Counted from the stretch's first letter, positions 44,109 to 55,674 are shown. The stretch is 64,000 bases of DNA from Mixta mediterraneensis (GCF_014946725.1 NZ_JACFXY010000004.1:1-64000), one strand, 5' to 3'. Notes: generated from the sequence alone by a model not told the origin. A program made the numbers and translations.

Positions 44109-46225
44109 TGGAACAGAACGCTTTTCATTTACAGATGCGCCTCGATCACGTGGGTATTATTACCCTTGACGTACCGGGCGAAAAGATGAATACGCTCAAG
44201 GCTGAATTTGCCGCGCAGATTGCTGCCATCATTGCCGAAGCGCGGCGTGATAAACAGTTGGCAGGATTAGTGTTGATCTCTGGCAAGCCGGACAATTTTG
44301 TAGCGGGGGCGGATATTAGCATGATCGATCGTTGCCAGACAGCGCAGGAAGCTGAAGCGCTGGCGCGGCAAGGCCAGGAAGTGATGGCTTCACTTGCGGC
44401 ACTACCTTTTCCGCTGGTGGCGGCAATTCATGGCGCTTGTCTGGGTGGCGGCCTGGAGCTGGCGCTGGCCTGTGATGCACGCATCTGCTCGCTGGACGAT
44501 AAAACCAGGCTGGGACTGCCAGAAGTGCAGTTAGGTTTATTGCCGGGTTCGGGCGGCACGCAGCGATTACCGCATCTGATTGGCATACAGCAGGCGCTGC
44601 CGCTGATCCTTACCGGGAAAACCCTGCGCGCTAAGCAGGCACGTAAACTGGGGCTGGTCGATGATGCTGTACCGCAGGCGATCCTGTTGGAAACTGCGAT
44701 TGAGCGAGTAAAAAAAGGCAAAATCAGCGCGCGCGTCTTACCAATGCGCGAGCGTTTATTACAGGGACCCATCGCCCGCCAGGCTTTGTTTGCGCTGGCA
44801 AAGCGTCAGACTGACCGCAAAACGCACGGCAATTATCCAGCGGCAAAACGTATTATTGACGTGGTGCGTATCGGGCTGGAGCAGGGCAGCCGGGCCGGGC
44901 ATGATGCCGAAGCTCAGGCGTTTGGCGAACTGGCGATGACGAAAGAATCAGCTGCGCTGCGTAGTCTGTTTTTTGCTTCAACGGCCATGAAAAAAGAGCA
45001 GGGCGGTAATGGCGAAGCGAAAATTATTCAGCGCGTCGGCATTTTAGGTGGCGGCCTGATGGGGGGAGGAATTGCCAGCGTCAGCGCCATTAATGCCGGA
45101 TTATCGGTGCGGATCAAAGACATCCATCTGAATGGCGTCAATCATGCGCTGCAAACCTGCTGGGAATTGCTGAGCGAAAAGGTAAAACGCCGCTATATCA
45201 GCGAGGCACAACGTCAGCAGCAGCTGGCGCGCATTACGGGAGGCATTGACTATCAAGGCTTTACGCAGCGCGACATGGTGATCGAAGCGGTATTTGAAGA
45301 GCTGGCTCTGAAACAGCAAATGGTCCGCGAAGTGGAAGAACATTGCCAGCCGCACACTATATTCGCCTCTAATACCTCGTCATTACCTATTGCTGATATA
45401 GCGGCGAAAGCACAGCGCCCCGAGAATGTCATTGGCCTGCACTATTTCAGCCCGGTAGATAAAATGCCGCTGGTAGAGGTGATTCCACATGGCGGGACAT
45501 CGGAGGAAACGCTGGTCAGCACCGTGGCGCTGGCGCGGAAACAAGGCAAAACGCCAGTTATCGTGGCAGACAGGCCGGGCTTTTACGTCAACCGCATTTT
45601 GGCACCCTATATAAATGAAGCGATGCGCTGTCTGCTGGAAGGCGAGCCGATCGATCATATTGATCGTGCGCTGGTGAAGTTTGGTTTTCCCGTCGGGCCT
45701 ATTCAGTTACTGGATGAAGTGGGTATTGATGTCGGCAGCAAAATCATTCCGATTTTACAGCAGGCTTATGGCGATCGCTTTGCTGCACCCGACGCGTTTG
45801 ACGCCGTACTCAAAGATGGAAGAAAAGGGCGCAAAAATGGTAAAGGATTTTATTTATATGGATCGCATCGTGGTCAGCAGAGAAAGGCTGATCCTTCGCT
45901 GTATGCGTTGCTGGGAATAAAACCGCAGGTGAAGCAAAGCGCAGCGCAAATTGCCGAACGCTGTGTGATGATGTTGTTAAATGAAGCGGTACGCTGTCTG
46001 GATGAAGAGGTGATTCGGCAGCCACGCGATGGGGATATTGGTGCTGTTTTTGGCATCGGGTTTCCTCCCTTCCTCGGGGGACCGTTCCGCTACCTTGACC
46101 AGCTTGATGCAGCTGAGGCGCTTAATACATTAAGCCGCCTTAAGCAGCAATATGGCGATCGTTTTATACCTTGTGACGCTCTGGAAAACCTGGCTCAGCA
46201 GCAGAAGAAATTTTACATTTCTTAG
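44108..46225 (+). CDS. fadJ: Multifunctional fatty acid oxidation alpha subunit FadJ
   Basis: A 705-residue protein with two domains. An N-terminal enoyl-CoA hydratase/isomerase has its oxyanion region in [12 protein letters not shown] and the catalytic Glu area in [22 protein letters not shown]-terminal 3-hydroxyacyl-CoA dehydrogenase has the NAD fold [20 protein letters not shown] and [20 protein letters not shown]. It converts enoyl-CoA to 3-ketoacyl-CoA for FadI. Length is close to E. coli FadJ (714). Confidence 0.96.
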   Translation: MEQNAFHLQMRLDHVGIITLDVPGEKMNTLKAEFAAQIAAIIAEARRDKQLAGLVLISGKPDNFVAGADISMIDRCQTAQEAEALARQGQEVMASLAALPFPLVAAIHGACLGGGLELALACDARICSLDDKTRLGLPEVQLGLLPGSGGTQRLPHLIGIQQALPLILTGKTLRAKQARKLGLVDDAVPQAILLETAIERVKKGKISARVLPMRERLLQGPIARQALFALAKRQTDRKTHGNYPAAKRIIDVVRIGLEQGSRAGHDAEAQAFGELAMTKESAALRSLFFASTAMKKEQGGNGEAKIIQRVGILGGGLMGGGIASVSAINAGLSVRIKDIHLNGVNHALQTCWELLSEKVKRRYISEAQRQQQLARITGGIDYQGFTQRDMVIEAVFEELALKQQMVREVEEHCQPHTIFASNTSSLPIADIAAKAQRPENVIGLHYFSPVDKMPLVEVIPHGGTSEETLVSTVALARKQGKTPVIVADRPGFYVNRILAPYINEAMRCLLEGEPIDHIDRALVKFGFPVGPIQLLDEVGIDVGSKIIPILQQAYGDRFAAPDAFDAVLKDGRKGRKNGKGFYLYGSHRGQQRKADPSLYALLGIKPQVKQSAAQIAERCVMMLLNEAVRCLDEEVIRQPRDGDIGAVFGIGFPPFLGGPFRYLDQLDAAEALNTLSRLKQQYGDRFIPCDALENLAQQQKKFYIS

Positions 46226-46382
46226 GGCGGGCAGAATAACCTTACTGATTCAGCGGGTTGGCAGGGTCTCATCAGCGTCTGCGGCACAGCACGATTCTGA
46301 GATGTGCTTATTTAATAAACAACCGGTTGACTATACTGAAGCCATTAAGGTACAACACGGCGTTCATTCGCAGAATGATAAG

Positions 46383-46402
46383 CCAGACGCGCTGGCGTCT
46401 GG
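46383..46402. promoter_or_regulatory. Hairpin in the sixA leader
   Basis: CCAGACGC-GCTG-GCGTCTGG is a perfect 8-base stem with a 4-base loop, ending 28 bases before the sixA ATG. It may terminate residual fadIJ transcripts or structure the sixA leader. No T run follows. Confidence 0.5.
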
Positions 46403-46430
46403 TGATGTCGACAAACAACAGCGGTGCTTT

Positions 46431-46913
46431 ATGCAAGTTTTTATCATGCGTCACGGCGATGCAGCTCTGGAAGCCGCAAGCGATTCGGTCAGACCTCTGA
46501 CGCTTTGTGGGTGTAACGAATCACGCCAAATGGCGGGCTGGCTCAACGGTCAGACGCTGGATATTGAACGCGTTCTGGTGAGTCCGTATTTGCGCGCTGA
46601 ACAAACGCTCGCAACGGTACGTGAAGCATTATCCTTGCCTGCCGGGCAGGACGTTTTACCTGAATTAACGCCGGGCGGCGATCCGGGGCTGGTGGCCTGC
46701 TATTTACAGACGCTGGCGAACGAGGGGGTGAAATCGGCGCTAGTGATTTCGCATTTACCATTAGTGGGTTATCTGGTTTCTGAACTCTGTCCGCAGGAAA
46801 CTCCGCCGATGTTCGCCACTTCCGCTATTGCCTGTGTGGATTTTGATGCCGTTCAGAGTAAAGGCAAATTATTGTGGCAGGTAAGTCCTGCAAAACTGGC
46901 GAAAGCCATTTAA
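46431..46913 (+). CDS. sixA: Phosphohistidine phosphatase SixA
   Basis: The ATG at 46431 gives 160 residues. The RHG signature is IMRHGDAALEA, with His8 as the nucleophile, and a second His is in ALVISHLPLVGYLV. SixA removes phosphate from histidine phosphotransfer proteins such as ArcB and PtsO. The ribosome binding site is weak. An in-frame extension to 46152 overlaps fadJ and shows no family similarity. It is convergent with smrB, with a GC hairpin between them. Confidence 0.92.
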   Translation: MQVFIMRHGDAALEAASDSVRPLTLCGCNESRQMAGWLNGQTLDIERVLVSPYLRAEQTLATVREALSLPAGQDVLPELTPGGDPGLVACYLQTLANEGVKSALVISHLPLVGYLVSELCPQETPPMFATSAIACVDFDAVQSKGKLLWQVSPAKLAKAI

Positions 46914-46947
46914 TGTCTGTGGGCCGAATCAGCGGCCCAATCCCCTC

Positions 46948-47496
46948 TCAAGGCAGCTCGGGCGGTTGCCACTCCTCTACTTCAATCAATACCAGCAGCG
47001 CTGCGTCGCCGCCAAATAGCTTTGGTGCCTGATGAAAAGCCATCACAAAAGGGTGCTGAGCCAGCCATAACGGCGTTTGCTGTTTCAAAATATGTTTACC
47101 ATGACCGGTCATTACGCTGGCGCAAAACAGATGTTCGCGTCGGCAGGCGGCAATTAACGCGCCCAGTTCCTGCTTGGCCTGCTGCTGGGTCAGGCCATGC
47201 AGGTCGAGAAAAATTTCTGGTGTGTAATCACCACGACGCAATTTTTTCAATTCAAAATGGCTGACATCGGCGCGTACATAGCGTGTTGCGCCTTCGGTTG
47301 ATAGCAGCGGCTGGAACTCATCAGAAAAATAATGGCTGTTATCGGCCTGCTCAGAAAACAACCGTTTTGTTGGCACTTCGCGGATTTTCACCAAGGGTTT
47401 GTGCACAATCGTATCTTGTTTCAGCTTACGTGTTCCGCTCATCAACTGGCGAAACAGCGCTTTATCGTCCTGGCTGAGGCGTGTTTTTTTACTCAT
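46948..47496 (-). CDS. smrB: Ribosome rescue endonuclease SmrB
   Basis: A 182-residue protein with the C-terminal SMR domain: [18 protein letters not shown] with the DLHG motif, and [16 protein letters not shown] with the GHG motif. E. coli SmrB binds collided ribosomes and cuts the mRNA between them. The N-terminal helical segment ([20 protein letters not shown]) docks to the ribosome. It is divergent from prmB, as in E. coli. TGGGCCG / CGGCCCA at 46920-46939 may end both smrB and sixA. Confidence 0.95.
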   Translation of the reverse strand: MSKKTRLSQDDKALFRQLMSGTRKLKQDTIVHKPLVKIREVPTKRLFSEQADNSHYFSDEFQPLLSTEGATRYVRADVSHFELKKLRRGDYTPEIFLDLHGLTQQQAKQELGALIAACRREHLFCASVMTGHGKHILKQQTPLWLAQHPFVMAFHQAPKLFGGDAALLVLIEVEEWQPPELP

Positions 47497-47655
47497 GGCG
47501 GGTAAAGTGTGTCAGAAAAGGTTGGTTTTCAGGGAATACGCTACCTTACCGTTAAGTGTCATTAAATGTCAGCTTTTTCACCTCGCTGCGCTGAATTCTC
47601 CATGGCTTCATGGCACACTATCGGCCGATTTAGCAAATGGCCTGCGGAGGGCTGC

Positions 47656-48588
47656 GTGGACAAAATTTTCGTCGATGAGGCAGTGAACGAACTGCACACT
47701 ATTCAGGATATGCTGCGCTGGGCGGTTAGTCGCTTCTCTGCTGCCGGGATTTGGTACGGACATGGCACAGATAATCCCTGGGACGAAGCCGTTCAACTAG
47801 TCTTACCGTCGCTCTGGCTACCGCTTGATATACCAGAAGATATGCGCAATGCGCGCCTGACCGCCAGCGAGCGTCATCGGATTGTCGAGCGGGTTATTCG
47901 CCGCGTTAATGAGCGCATTCCGGTCGCCTACCTGACCAATAAAGCCTGGTTTTGCGGTCATGAATTTTATGTGGATGAGCGAGTATTAGTGCCACGCTCG
48001 CCGATTGGCGAGCTGATTGAAAACCGTTTTGCCGGTTTGGTCAGTGACACGCCGCACCATATCCTTGATATGTGCACCGGCAGCGGCTGCATTGCGATTG
48101 CCTGCGCATACGCTTTTCCGGAAGCTGAAGTGGATGCCGTGGACATTTCCACAGATGCGCTGGCGGTTGCTGAACAAAATATTGAAGATCATGGCCTGAT
48201 GCACAACGTTACGCCAATTCGTGCTGACCTGTTCCGTGGCCTGCCTGAACTGAAATACGATTTAATCGTCACCAATCCGCCTTACGTTGATGCGGAAGAC
48301 ATGGATGATCTGCCAGGTGAATATCGTCATGAGCCGGAACTCGGACTGGCAGCAGGCAGCGATGGGCTGAAACTGGTGCGCCGCATTCTTGCCTGCGCGC
48401 CAAATTACCTCAGCGAGCAGGGCGTCCTGATTTGTGAAGTGGGCAACAGCATGGTGCATATGATCGAGCACTATCCCGATGTGCCGTTTACCTGGCTGGA
48501 ATTCGACAACGGTGGCGACGGTGTATTTATGCTGACGCGCCAGCAGATCGTTGACGCGCAACATCATTTTTCTTTTTTCAAAGACTGA
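47656..48588 (+). CDS. prmB: Ribosomal protein uL3 glutamine methyltransferase PrmB
   Basis: The GTG start at 47656 (GTGGACAAAATT), with GCGGAGGG just upstream, gives 310 residues, the same as E. coli PrmB. Upstream in-frame codons do not match the family. The SAM site is [20 protein letters not shown], the glutamine-methylase motif is [12 protein letters not shown], and [20 protein letters not shown] is conserved. It methylates the GGQ-like glutamine of ribosomal protein L3. It precedes aroC by 45 bases and is probably co-transcribed with it. Confidence 0.94.
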   Translation: MDKIFVDEAVNELHTIQDMLRWAVSRFSAAGIWYGHGTDNPWDEAVQLVLPSLWLPLDIPEDMRNARLTASERHRIVERVIRRVNERIPVAYLTNKAWFCGHEFYVDERVLVPRSPIGELIENRFAGLVSDTPHHILDMCTGSGCIAIACAYAFPEAEVDAVDISTDALAVAEQNIEDHGLMHNVTPIRADLFRGLPELKYDLIVTNPPYVDAEDMDDLPGEYRHEPELGLAAGSDGLKLVRRILACAPNYLSEQGVLICEVGNSMVHMIEHYPDVPFTWLEFDNGGDGVFMLTRQQIVDAQHHFSFFKD

Positions 48589-48633
48589 AAGCGGGGCGAG
48601 TATTCGCCTGTTGAACCGTAACAAGGAAACAAA

Positions 48634-49719
48634 ATGGCCGGAAACAGCATCGGACAATTTTTTCGAGTAACAACCTTTGGCGAATCCCACGGCATCGCGC
48701 TGGGCTGCATTGTGGATGGCGTGCCGCCAGGTATTCCGCTCACTGAAGCGGATATTCAGCACGATCTTGATCGTCGTCGCCCCGGCACGTCGCGCTATAC
48801 CACGCAGCGCCGGGAGCCGGATCAGGTGAAAATTTTGTCCGGTGTGTTTGAAGGCATCACCACTGGCACCGCAATTGGTTTATTGATCGAAAATACCGAC
48901 CAGCGTTCTCAGGATTACAGCGCGATCAAGGATCTGTTCCGTCCAGGCCATGCGGATTACACCTACGAACAAAAATATGGCATGCGCGATTATCGCGGTG
49001 GCGGCCGTTCTTCCGCACGCGAAACCGCTATGCGCGTGGCGGCGGGGGCTATCGCTAAAAAGTATCTGCAAATGAAGCACGGCGTTGTGGTACGCGGCTA
49101 TCTGGCGCAGATTGGGGATGTGGCCTGTGAGCTGAAAGACTGGGGTATCGTGGAAGAAAATCCATTCTTCTGCCCGGACGCTGACAAGCTGGACGCGCTG
49201 GATGAGTTGATGCGTGGCCTGAAGAAAGAGGGCGATTCCATTGGCGCGAAAGTTACCGTGATGGCTGAAAACGTGCCAGCGGGTCTGGGTGAGCCGGTAT
49301 TTGATCGGCTGGATGCCGATTTAGCGCACGCATTGATGAGTATCAACGCAGTGAAAGGCGTTGAGATTGGCGACGGCTTTGCGGTGGTAAACCAGCGCGG
49401 CAGCCAGCATCGTGACGAAATTCGCGCTGACGGTTTCCAGAGTAATCACGCAGGCGGCATTCTTGGTGGTATCAGCAGCGGTCAGGTAATCAGCGCTAAT
49501 CTGGCGATGAAACCGACCTCCAGCATTACCGTGCCGGGTAAAACTGTTACCCGTGATGGCGAAGAAGTGGAAATGATCACCAAAGGCCGACACGATCCGT
49601 GCGTAGGTATTCGTGCCGTACCGATTGCCGAAGCCATGATGGCTATTGTGCTGATGGATCATCTGCTGCGCCAGCGCGCGCAGTGCGCTGGCGTCAATTC
49701 TTCCGTACCACGCTGGTAA
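48634..49719 (+). CDS. aroC: Chorismate synthase
   Basis: A 361-residue enzyme that makes chorismate from EPSP with reduced FMN, the last common step to aromatic amino acids. All three family signatures are visible: [40 protein letters not shown] and the C-terminal [23 protein letters not shown] precedes the ATG. It is followed within a few bases by mepA, as in E. coli. Confidence 0.97.
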   Translation: MAGNSIGQFFRVTTFGESHGIALGCIVDGVPPGIPLTEADIQHDLDRRRPGTSRYTTQRREPDQVKILSGVFEGITTGTAIGLLIENTDQRSQDYSAIKDLFRPGHADYTYEQKYGMRDYRGGGRSSARETAMRVAAGAIAKKYLQMKHGVVVRGYLAQIGDVACELKDWGIVEENPFFCPDADKLDALDELMRGLKKEGDSIGAKVTVMAENVPAGLGEPVFDRLDADLAHALMSINAVKGVEIGDGFAVVNQRGSQHRDEIRADGFQSNHAGGILGGISSGQVISANLAMKPTSSITVPGKTVTRDGEEVEMITKGRHDPCVGIRAVPIAEAMMAIVLMDHLLRQRAQCAGVNSSVPRW

Positions 49720-49723
49720 TTGC

Positions 49724-50542
49724 ATGAAACGCCTCCTGTTAGCCCTCTCTCTGCTGCTCAGCGCATCCAGTCTGGCGGCAACGCCCTGGCAGCGCATTCA
49801 GCATCCGATTGCGGGTGCGCCGGTCTCTGTCGGTAGCTTTGCCAATGGCTGCATCGTGGGTGCGCAGGCGCTGCCACTTAATTCGCCGAATTACCAGGTG
49901 ATGCGTCAGGATCAGCGTCGCTACTTTGGTCATCCCGATCTGATTCAGTTTATTCAGCGCTTAACGACCCAGGCGCATAATCTGCAACTGGGCAATGTGC
50001 TGATTGGCGATATGGGTATGGCGGCAGGTGGACGTTTTAGCAGTGGTCACGCCAGCCACCAGACCGGGCTGGATGTGGATATTTGGCTGCAACTGCCCAA
50101 AACGCGCTGGACGGCGCAACAATTACTGAAACCGCAGCCGCTTGATCTGGTTGCGCCCGACGATAAACGTGTGCGGACGCGTCACTGGCAACCCGAAATT
50201 GACAGCCTGATTAAACTGGCTGCGAAAGATGGTGAAGTGGCGCGCATTTTTGTTAATCCCGCGATTAAAAAGCAACTTTGTGCTGATGCCGGGGCGGATC
50301 GAGACTGGCTGCGCAAAGTACGTCCCTGGTTTGCTCACCGCGCGCATATGCATGTGCGTCTGCATTGCCCGCAAGGAAGCAGTGAATGTATCGATCAAGC
50401 GCCACCCCCGCCGGGCGATGGCTGTGGCGCGGAACTGCAAAGCTGGTTTCTGCCGAAGCAGCCAGGTTCAGCGCCTGTGAAACGCGAACCCCCGCCGCTG
50501 CCTGCGGCTTGTCAGGCGTTGCTGGATAAACATTTACTGTAA
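49724..50542 (+). CDS. mepA: Murein endopeptidase MepA
   Basis: A 272-residue penicillin-insensitive endopeptidase of the LAS metallopeptidase fold. The signal peptide ends after SASSLAA. Zinc-site motifs are [19 protein letters not shown] and [15 protein letters not shown]. It cleaves D-alanyl-meso-DAP cross-links in the periplasm. It starts four bases after the aroC stop. The Cys-containing tail ([12 protein letters not shown]) is conserved in the family. It is close in length to E. coli MepA (274). Confidence 0.95.
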   Translation: MKRLLLALSLLLSASSLAATPWQRIQHPIAGAPVSVGSFANGCIVGAQALPLNSPNYQVMRQDQRRYFGHPDLIQFIQRLTTQAHNLQLGNVLIGDMGMAAGGRFSSGHASHQTGLDVDIWLQLPKTRWTAQQLLKPQPLDLVAPDDKRVRTRHWQPEIDSLIKLAAKDGEVARIFVNPAIKKQLCADAGADRDWLRKVRPWFAHRAHMHVRLHCPQGSSECIDQAPPPPGDGCGAELQSWFLPKQPGSAPVKREPPPLPAACQALLDKHLL

Positions 50543-50550
50543 GGGACATT

Positions 50551-51354
50551 ATGGATTGGTTTGTCGTCAGCCCACTACTGGTTGGGCTGCTGTTCTTTGT
50601 CGCCATGCTGGCTGGCTTTATTGATTCGATTGCGGGGGGCGGCGGGTTGTTAACCGTCCCGTCCCTGTTAGCGGCGGGCCTCTCTCCCGCGCAGGCACTG
50701 GCAACTAACAAACTGCAATCTGTCGGTGGTTCGTTCTCTGCCAGCCTCTATTTTGTACGACGCGGCGCGGTCAAATTAAAAGAGCAATGGCTAAATATTG
50801 CCATGACCTTCATCGGTTCGGTGCTGGGAGCGATACTGATTCAACGGTTACAGGCCGATATGCTGCGTCAGGTGCTACCGCTGCTGCTGATTGCGATTGG
50901 GTTATGGTTTCTGTTAATGCCACGTATCGGTGAAGAGGATCGCGCTCGTCGCCTGTACGGGTTGCCCTAAGCGCTAGTAGGCGGTGGCTGTATCGGCTTC
51001 TACGATGGTTTTTTCGGCCCTGGCGCAGGTTCCTTTTATGCGCTGGCCTTCGTGACGCTATGCGGCTTTAATCTGGCGAAAGCCACGGCGCATGCCAAAA
51101 TCCTTAACTTCACTTCTAACGTTGGCAGCCTGCTGTTTTTTATGTTTGGCGGCAAAGTGGTGTGGGGAACGGGCGTAATTATGATGCTCGGTGCATTCTG
51201 CGGCGCTCGTCTTGGCGCACGGCTGGTGCTGGCGCGCGGGCAGAAATTAATCCGTCCTATGGTGGTAATTGTCTCAGCGGTAATGAGCGCCAAACTGCTG
51301 TGGGACAATCACGGCAGTGATATTATGGCGTGGCTGACCACGCTGCATGCGTAA
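50551..51354 (+). pseudogene. yfcA: YfcA, TauE/SafE-type membrane protein with internal stop
   Basis: The frame begins ATG 50551 and reads FVAMLAGFIDSIAGGGGLLT, a TauE/SafE hallmark. A TAA at 50968-50970 interrupts it after RRLYGLP. The same frame then continues without another stop to 51354, reading VGGGCIGFYDGFFGPGAGSF and KLIRPMVVIVSAVMSAKLLW. In E. coli YfcA this position has Phe (GLPFAL), so a single codon has become a stop. The full protein would have 267 residues and eight helices. YfcA is a putative sulfite or organosulfur exporter-type protein of unknown substrate. It is broken by nonsense mutation, or there is a base-calling error. Confidence 0.92.
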
Positions 51355-51367
51355 CGGATAACGCCAG

Positions 51368-51931
51368 ATGACAGTAAATAAACATATGAATCCTCCCCAT
51401 CACTACGAACAGCTGATTACGCTGTTTGATCGCTGTTTCCGCGACGACTTTCAGACCCGTCTAATTAAAGGAGATGACGAACCCATTTATCTTCCCGCTG
51501 ATGCCGAATCGCCCTGGCATCGTGTGGTGTTCGCTCATGGTTTTTATGCCAGCGCACTGCATGAAATTTCACACTGGTGTATTGCCGGTGAAGCCCGACG
51601 AAAACAGGTAGATTTTGGTTACTGGTACTGCCCGGATGGCCGCGACGCGCTGACGCAAAGCCAGTTTGAAGCGGTAGAGGTGAAGCCACAGGCGCTGGAG
51701 TGGATGTTTTGTATGGCGGCAGGCTTCCCCTTCAATGTCAGTTGTGACAATCTCGACGGGGAGTGTGAGCCGGATCGCATTGCTTTTCAGCGTAAAGTCC
51801 ATGCTCAGGTCATGTCTTATCTGGAGCAGGGTATTCCTGCACGACCCGCGCGTTTTATTGCAGCATTAGCTGAATTTTATGGCAGACCTTCATTGACGGC
51901 TTCACAGTTTTCCTGGCCGGAAGATCTGTGA
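51368..51931 (+). CDS. epmC: Elongation factor P hydroxylase EpmC (YfcM)
   Basis: A 187-residue protein from ATG 51368; the ATG at 51386 (MNPPHHYEQL) matches the E. coli start better and gives 181 residues. Conserved metal-site residues occur in YASALHEISHWCIAGEARR (H-E-x-x-H) and near EVKPQALEWMF. It hydroxylates the beta-lysyl residue that EpmA and EpmB place on EF-P. It is cytosolic. It sits between yfcA and yfcL, as in E. coli. Confidence 0.93.
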   Translation: MTVNKHMNPPHHYEQLITLFDRCFRDDFQTRLIKGDDEPIYLPADAESPWHRVVFAHGFYASALHEISHWCIAGEARRKQVDFGYWYCPDGRDALTQSQFEAVEVKPQALEWMFCMAAGFPFNVSCDNLDGECEPDRIAFQRKVHAQVMSYLEQGIPARPARFIAALAEFYGRPSLTASQFSWPEDL

Positions 51932-51961
51932 CTTTGAAGGTTATCAAAAAGAGGAATTGAG

Positions 51962-52243
51962 ATGATCGCAGAATTTGAAGCGCGTATTCTGGCCTTAATT
52001 GACGACATGGTTGAACACGCCAGTGACGATGAGCTATTTGCCAGCGGTTATCTGCGCGGCCACCTCACGCTGGCGGTTGCCGAAGTGGATCAACTGGGCG
52101 AGCATACGCCAGAAGCGTTACAGATTCAGGTCACCCGCAGTCTGCAAAACGCCATCGCCGCAGGTGAATTATCACCCCGCGATCAGGCGCTGGTGGTTGG
52201 CATGTGGGACAATCTGTTTTTGCAGGCGCGCCAGTCGGCCTGA
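51962..52243 (+). CDS. yfcL: YfcL family protein
   Basis: A 93-residue small acidic protein matching the length and pattern of E. coli Yfc[21 protein letters not shown], then [20 protein letters not shown]. No function is known. It is soluble and mainly helical. AGAGG precedes the ATG. It is convergent with mnmC. Confidence 0.9.
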   Translation: MIAEFEARILALIDDMVEHASDDELFASGYLRGHLTLAVAEVDQLGEHTPEALQIQVTRSLQNAIAAGELSPRDQALVVGMWDNLFLQARQSA

Positions 52244-52266
52244 GTATGCAGGGCGGTTCGCCGCCC

Positions 52267-54276
52267 TTATCCTGCTTTTTTGCCCTTCAGGAGTTTCCTC
52301 ACCCAGTAACGATTCGGATTAAGCGCCGCCAGGGTTGCTGCATCTAAAGGCTGCGGTTCTGCTGTCAGTTGTGCTGCCAGCACCTCTGCGGCTAACGGCG
52401 CGCTGCATAAACCGCGCGAGCCCAGCGCGCCAAACAGATAAAGTTGAGGATAAGATGGCGCGTCGGCGATGGCTGCATTTTGCGCACGCTGGGCGGGTAA
52501 ATCCTCATATTGCTTCAACGTTGCGGCATAATCTGGCGCGCTTCCTGCCATGGGTAAATGGTCACGGGTTGCGCACCGTACGCCGATACGCGCTTCTCTG
52601 GCGCTGACATCAACCTGCTGCGGCCAGTGACTTTCTGGCAGACAGGCGATCAGGCGCGCGCGGTTTTCCTGTTGATCGCTCTCACGATACGCGGTTTCGG
52701 TTTCACCACGATGGTAGCTGGCACCGATACAATGCGTGCCAAACTGCGGGCTAACCGGCGTCAAATAGCCGTCGTAACACAGGACCGTTTGCAGCATATC
52801 CAGCTCCGGTGTGGACGGCACGTGGCTGACCTGGCCTGCTACTGCGTAAACCGGCACCTGTTCAGTTTGCGTGAAATCAGTCAGGCTATGTCCGTTCGCC
52901 AGCACTACCGCGTGATGCTGAACCGTGGGGCGATCGGCAAAGGTTAACCTCCAGCTTTCCTCTTTATATTCCAGCTGGCTAAGACGATGCAGCCAGTGAA
53001 TACGCAGACCCTGTGCTTCACCATGTGCGAGCATGCCAGCAGTGAGTTCTGCGGGAGACAGCCAGCCGCCTTGCGGATAAAAAATTCCGCCGCAGCCCAG
53101 CTTCAGGTTCGCCAGCGCTTCTGCCTGCTGTTGATCGACGCCGTACGCTAACGCATCCGGCAAATCCATCCTGATCATCTGTTCGATCTTAGTCGCGCTT
53201 TTTTCATTCCAGCCCAGCTGCAACACGCCGCTCCAGTGATGTTCATACTGAACCGGAAGCTTTTCATAAAAACGGCGCGCAAAACTAAACGCGACAGGAA
53301 AGAAAGCGGCCAGCGCCGGATCATGCTGATTAAGCAAAGGATAAAGCGCACCCTGCCGGTTGCCAGAGGCGCCAAGCGCGGGGGCTTCATCGGCACAATA
53401 TAGCGTGACGCGCCAGCCACGACGCAGCAATGCCAGCGCTAAGGTCGCACTGGCAATACCGCCCCCGATAAGCGCAATTTCATGGACCTGTAACCCCGGA
53501 CGGGCATACCATGGCTGACGTAACGGGCACGCAGGCGCAGCGGCAAACTGGCCGCACAACATTTCACGTTTCGGCCCAAATCCTTTGCGCCGCGTCACGC
53601 TAAAGCCCGCCTGCTGCAATCCACGACGCACAAATCCCGCAGCAGTGAAAGTGGCGAACGTTCCGCCGGGACGCGCCATTTTTGCCATGGCACTGAATAA
53701 TTCAGGCGTCCACATATCCGGGTTTTTCGATGGCGCGAAACCGTCCAGGAACCACGCGTCCACCTGACGATTCAGGCTGTCATCAAACGTGTGAATAAGC
53801 GCGTTAATATCGCCTAACCACAAATCAAGGGTGACACGACCTTCGTCAAAAAGCAGGCGTTGACAGCCGGGCAGGGCGATTGGCCATTGCTGCTGCAACT
53901 GTTCTGCCCAGGTCGTCAGCGTTGGCCAGTGCTGATGGGCCGCGATTAAATCGCTTTGCGTTAACGGAAACTTCTCAAAGCTAATGAAGTGAAGGCGCTG
54001 CAAGATGGCGTTGGGCTGTTCCATGCGAAACGCCTCAAACGCCTGCCACAGTGTCAGAAAATTGAGTCCGGTGCCGAACCCGCTCTCAGCAACAATCAGC
54101 AGGGAGCGCTCGTGTTGGGCGAAGCGCTGTGGAAATTCATTGCCGCCAAGAAAGACATAGCGCGTCTCTTCCAGACCGTTTTCATTTGAGAAATAGACAT
54201 CCTCAAAGGCTCGGGAAACAGGTGTACCCTGTTCATTCCAGTTAAGCTGGGCGTGTTCGACCGGGGTTAATTTCAC
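52267..54276 (-). CDS. mnmC: tRNA mnm5s2U modification enzyme MnmC
   Basis: The GTG at 54276 is chosen because its residue count to [20 protein letters not shown] equals that of E. coli MnmC; this gives 669 residues. The C-terminal-half oxidoreductase has the FAD motif [20 protein letters not shown]. The N-terminal-half methyltransferase has [17 protein letters not shown]-type ([16 protein letters not shown]) and [17 protein letters not shown]. It removes the carboxymethyl group and then methylates at tRNA wobble U34. It is divergent from fabB. Confidence 0.94.
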   Translation of the reverse strand: MKLTPVEHAQLNWNEQGTPVSRAFEDVYFSNENGLEETRYVFLGGNEFPQRFAQHERSLLIVAESGFGTGLNFLTLWQAFEAFRMEQPNAILQRLHFISFEKFPLTQSDLIAAHQHWPTLTTWAEQLQQQWPIALPGCQRLLFDEGRVTLDLWLGDINALIHTFDDSLNRQVDAWFLDGFAPSKNPDMWTPELFSAMAKMARPGGTFATFTAAGFVRRGLQQAGFSVTRRKGFGPKREMLCGQFAAAPACPLRQPWYARPGLQVHEIALIGGGIASATLALALLRRGWRVTLYCADEAPALGASGNRQGALYPLLNQHDPALAAFFPVAFSFARRFYEKLPVQYEHHWSGVLQLGWNEKSATKIEQMIRMDLPDALAYGVDQQQAEALANLKLGCGGIFYPQGGWLSPAELTAGMLAHGEAQGLRIHWLHRLSQLEYKEESWRLTFADRPTVQHHAVVLANGHSLTDFTQTEQVPVYAVAGQVSHVPSTPELDMLQTVLCYDGYLTPVSPQFGTHCIGASYHRGETETAYRESDQQENRARLIACLPESHWPQQVDVSAREARIGVRCATRDHLPMAGSAPDYAATLKQYEDLPAQRAQNAAIADAPSYPQLYLFGALGSRGLCSAPLAAEVLAAQLTAEPQPLDAATLAALNPNRYWVRKLLKGKKAG

Positions 54277-54352
54277 GGAAAAGGCTCGTTTTTCAGGCAA
54301 TGGCGCGATTCTAACGACCCGTGTGACATGACGCAAATTTACAAAAGGAAAT

Positions 54353-54388
54353 GGCTGATCGGACTTGTTCGGCGTACAAGTGTAAGCT
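54353..54388. promoter_or_regulatory. FadR and FabR sites of fabB
   Basis: GGCTGATCGGACTTGTT (54353-54369) matches the FadR activator site known from E. coli fabA/fabB promoters. It is followed directly by GGCGTACAAGTGTAAGCT (54371-54388), close to the FabR palindrome AGCGTACANGTGTACGCT. The order FadR then FabR is that of the E. coli promoters. fabB should be activated by FadR and repressed by FabR with unsaturated acyl-ACP or acyl-CoA. Confidence 0.85.
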
Positions 54389-54430
54389 AAAGTGCACGTC
54401 AATCCAAAAGAAGTGGAAGAGGAAGGTTGA

Positions 54431-55651
54431 ATGAAACGTGCAGTGATTACTGGCTTGGGGATCGTTTCCAGTATTGGTAATAACCAGCAAGAGGTGCTGG
54501 CATCTCTGCGTGAAGGCCGTTCAGGCATCACATTTTCTCAAGAGATGAAAGATTCCGGCATGCGTAGTCACGTCTGGGGTAACGTTAAACTGGATACCAC
54601 CGGCCTTATTGATCGCAAAATCGTGCGTTTTATGAGTGATGCGTCCATCTATGCTTATCTTTCCATGGAAGAAGCAATTAAAGATTCTGGCCTGAGCGAT
54701 GAAGCTTACCAGAATAATCCGCGCGTTGGTCTGATTGCAGGCTCCGGCGGCGGTTCGCCACGTTATCAGGTATTCGGTGCAGACGCGATGCGTAGCCCAC
54801 GCGGCCTGAAAGCGGTTGGCCCTTACGTGGTGACCAAAGCGATGGCGTCAGGCGTCTCCGCATGCCTGGCCACTCCGTTCAAAATCCACGGTGTTAACTA
54901 CTCCATCAGCTCTGCCTGCGCCACCTCTGCGCACTGCATCGGTAATGCGGTTGAGCAAATTCAGCTAGGCAAACAGGACATCGTATTTGCCGGTGGTGGT
55001 GAAGAGCTGTGCTGGGAAATGGCGTGTGAATTCGATGCCATGGGCGCGCTGTCTACCCGATACAATGAAACGCCCGAAAAAGCGTCACGTACCTATGACA
55101 ACGAACGTGATGGTTTCGTTATCGCAGGCGGCGGCGGTATGGTGGTTGTCGAAGAGCTGGAACATGCTCTGGCGCGTGGTGCGCACATCTACGCTGAAAT
55201 TGTTGGCTACGGTGCGACCTCAGACGGTGCAGATATGGTCGCGCCATCGGGTGAAGGCGCGGTACGCTGTATGAAGATGGCGATGCAGGGCGTTGATACG
55301 CCAATCGATTACCTGAACAGCCACGGGACGTCAACGCCGGTGGGCGATGTGAAAGAGCTGGGTGCCATCCGCGAAGTGTTTGGTGATAACACACCATACA
55401 TTTCCGCAACCAAAGCCATGACCGGCCATTCACTGGGTGCGGCAGGCGTGCAGGAAGCGATCTACAGCCTGTTAATGCTGGAGCACGGCTTTATCGCGCC
55501 AAGCATCAACATTGAATCGCTGGATGCGGCGGCAGAGGGCATGAATATCGTCACCAGCCCGACTGAAAAAACGTTAACAACGGTGATGTCTAACAGCTTT
55601 GGTTTTGGTGGCACCAACGCCACGCTGACGCTGCGGAAATATCAGGCGTAA
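54431..55651 (+). CDS. fabB: 3-oxoacyl-ACP synthase I, FabB
   Basis: A 406-residue condensing enzyme needed to elongate unsaturated fatty acids. The nucleophile Cys is in [17 protein letters not shown], and the two His are in [16 protein letters not shown] and [14 protein letters not shown]. The glycine-rich end is [13 protein letters not shown]. Length equals E. coli FabB. It has its own promoter with FadR and FabR sites and a terminator at 55675. Confidence 0.98.
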   Translation: MKRAVITGLGIVSSIGNNQQEVLASLREGRSGITFSQEMKDSGMRSHVWGNVKLDTTGLIDRKIVRFMSDASIYAYLSMEEAIKDSGLSDEAYQNNPRVGLIAGSGGGSPRYQVFGADAMRSPRGLKAVGPYVVTKAMASGVSACLATPFKIHGVNYSISSACATSAHCIGNAVEQIQLGKQDIVFAGGGEELCWEMACEFDAMGALSTRYNETPEKASRTYDNERDGFVIAGGGGMVVVEELEHALARGAHIYAEIVGYGATSDGADMVAPSGEGAVRCMKMAMQGVDTPIDYLNSHGTSTPVGDVKELGAIREVFGDNTPYISATKAMTGHSLGAAGVQEAIYSLLMLEHGFIAPSINIESLDAAAEGMNIVTSPTEKTLTTVMSNSFGFGGTNATLTLRKYQA

Positions 55652-55674
55652 TTTTTTCACCTCATTAACACCTC

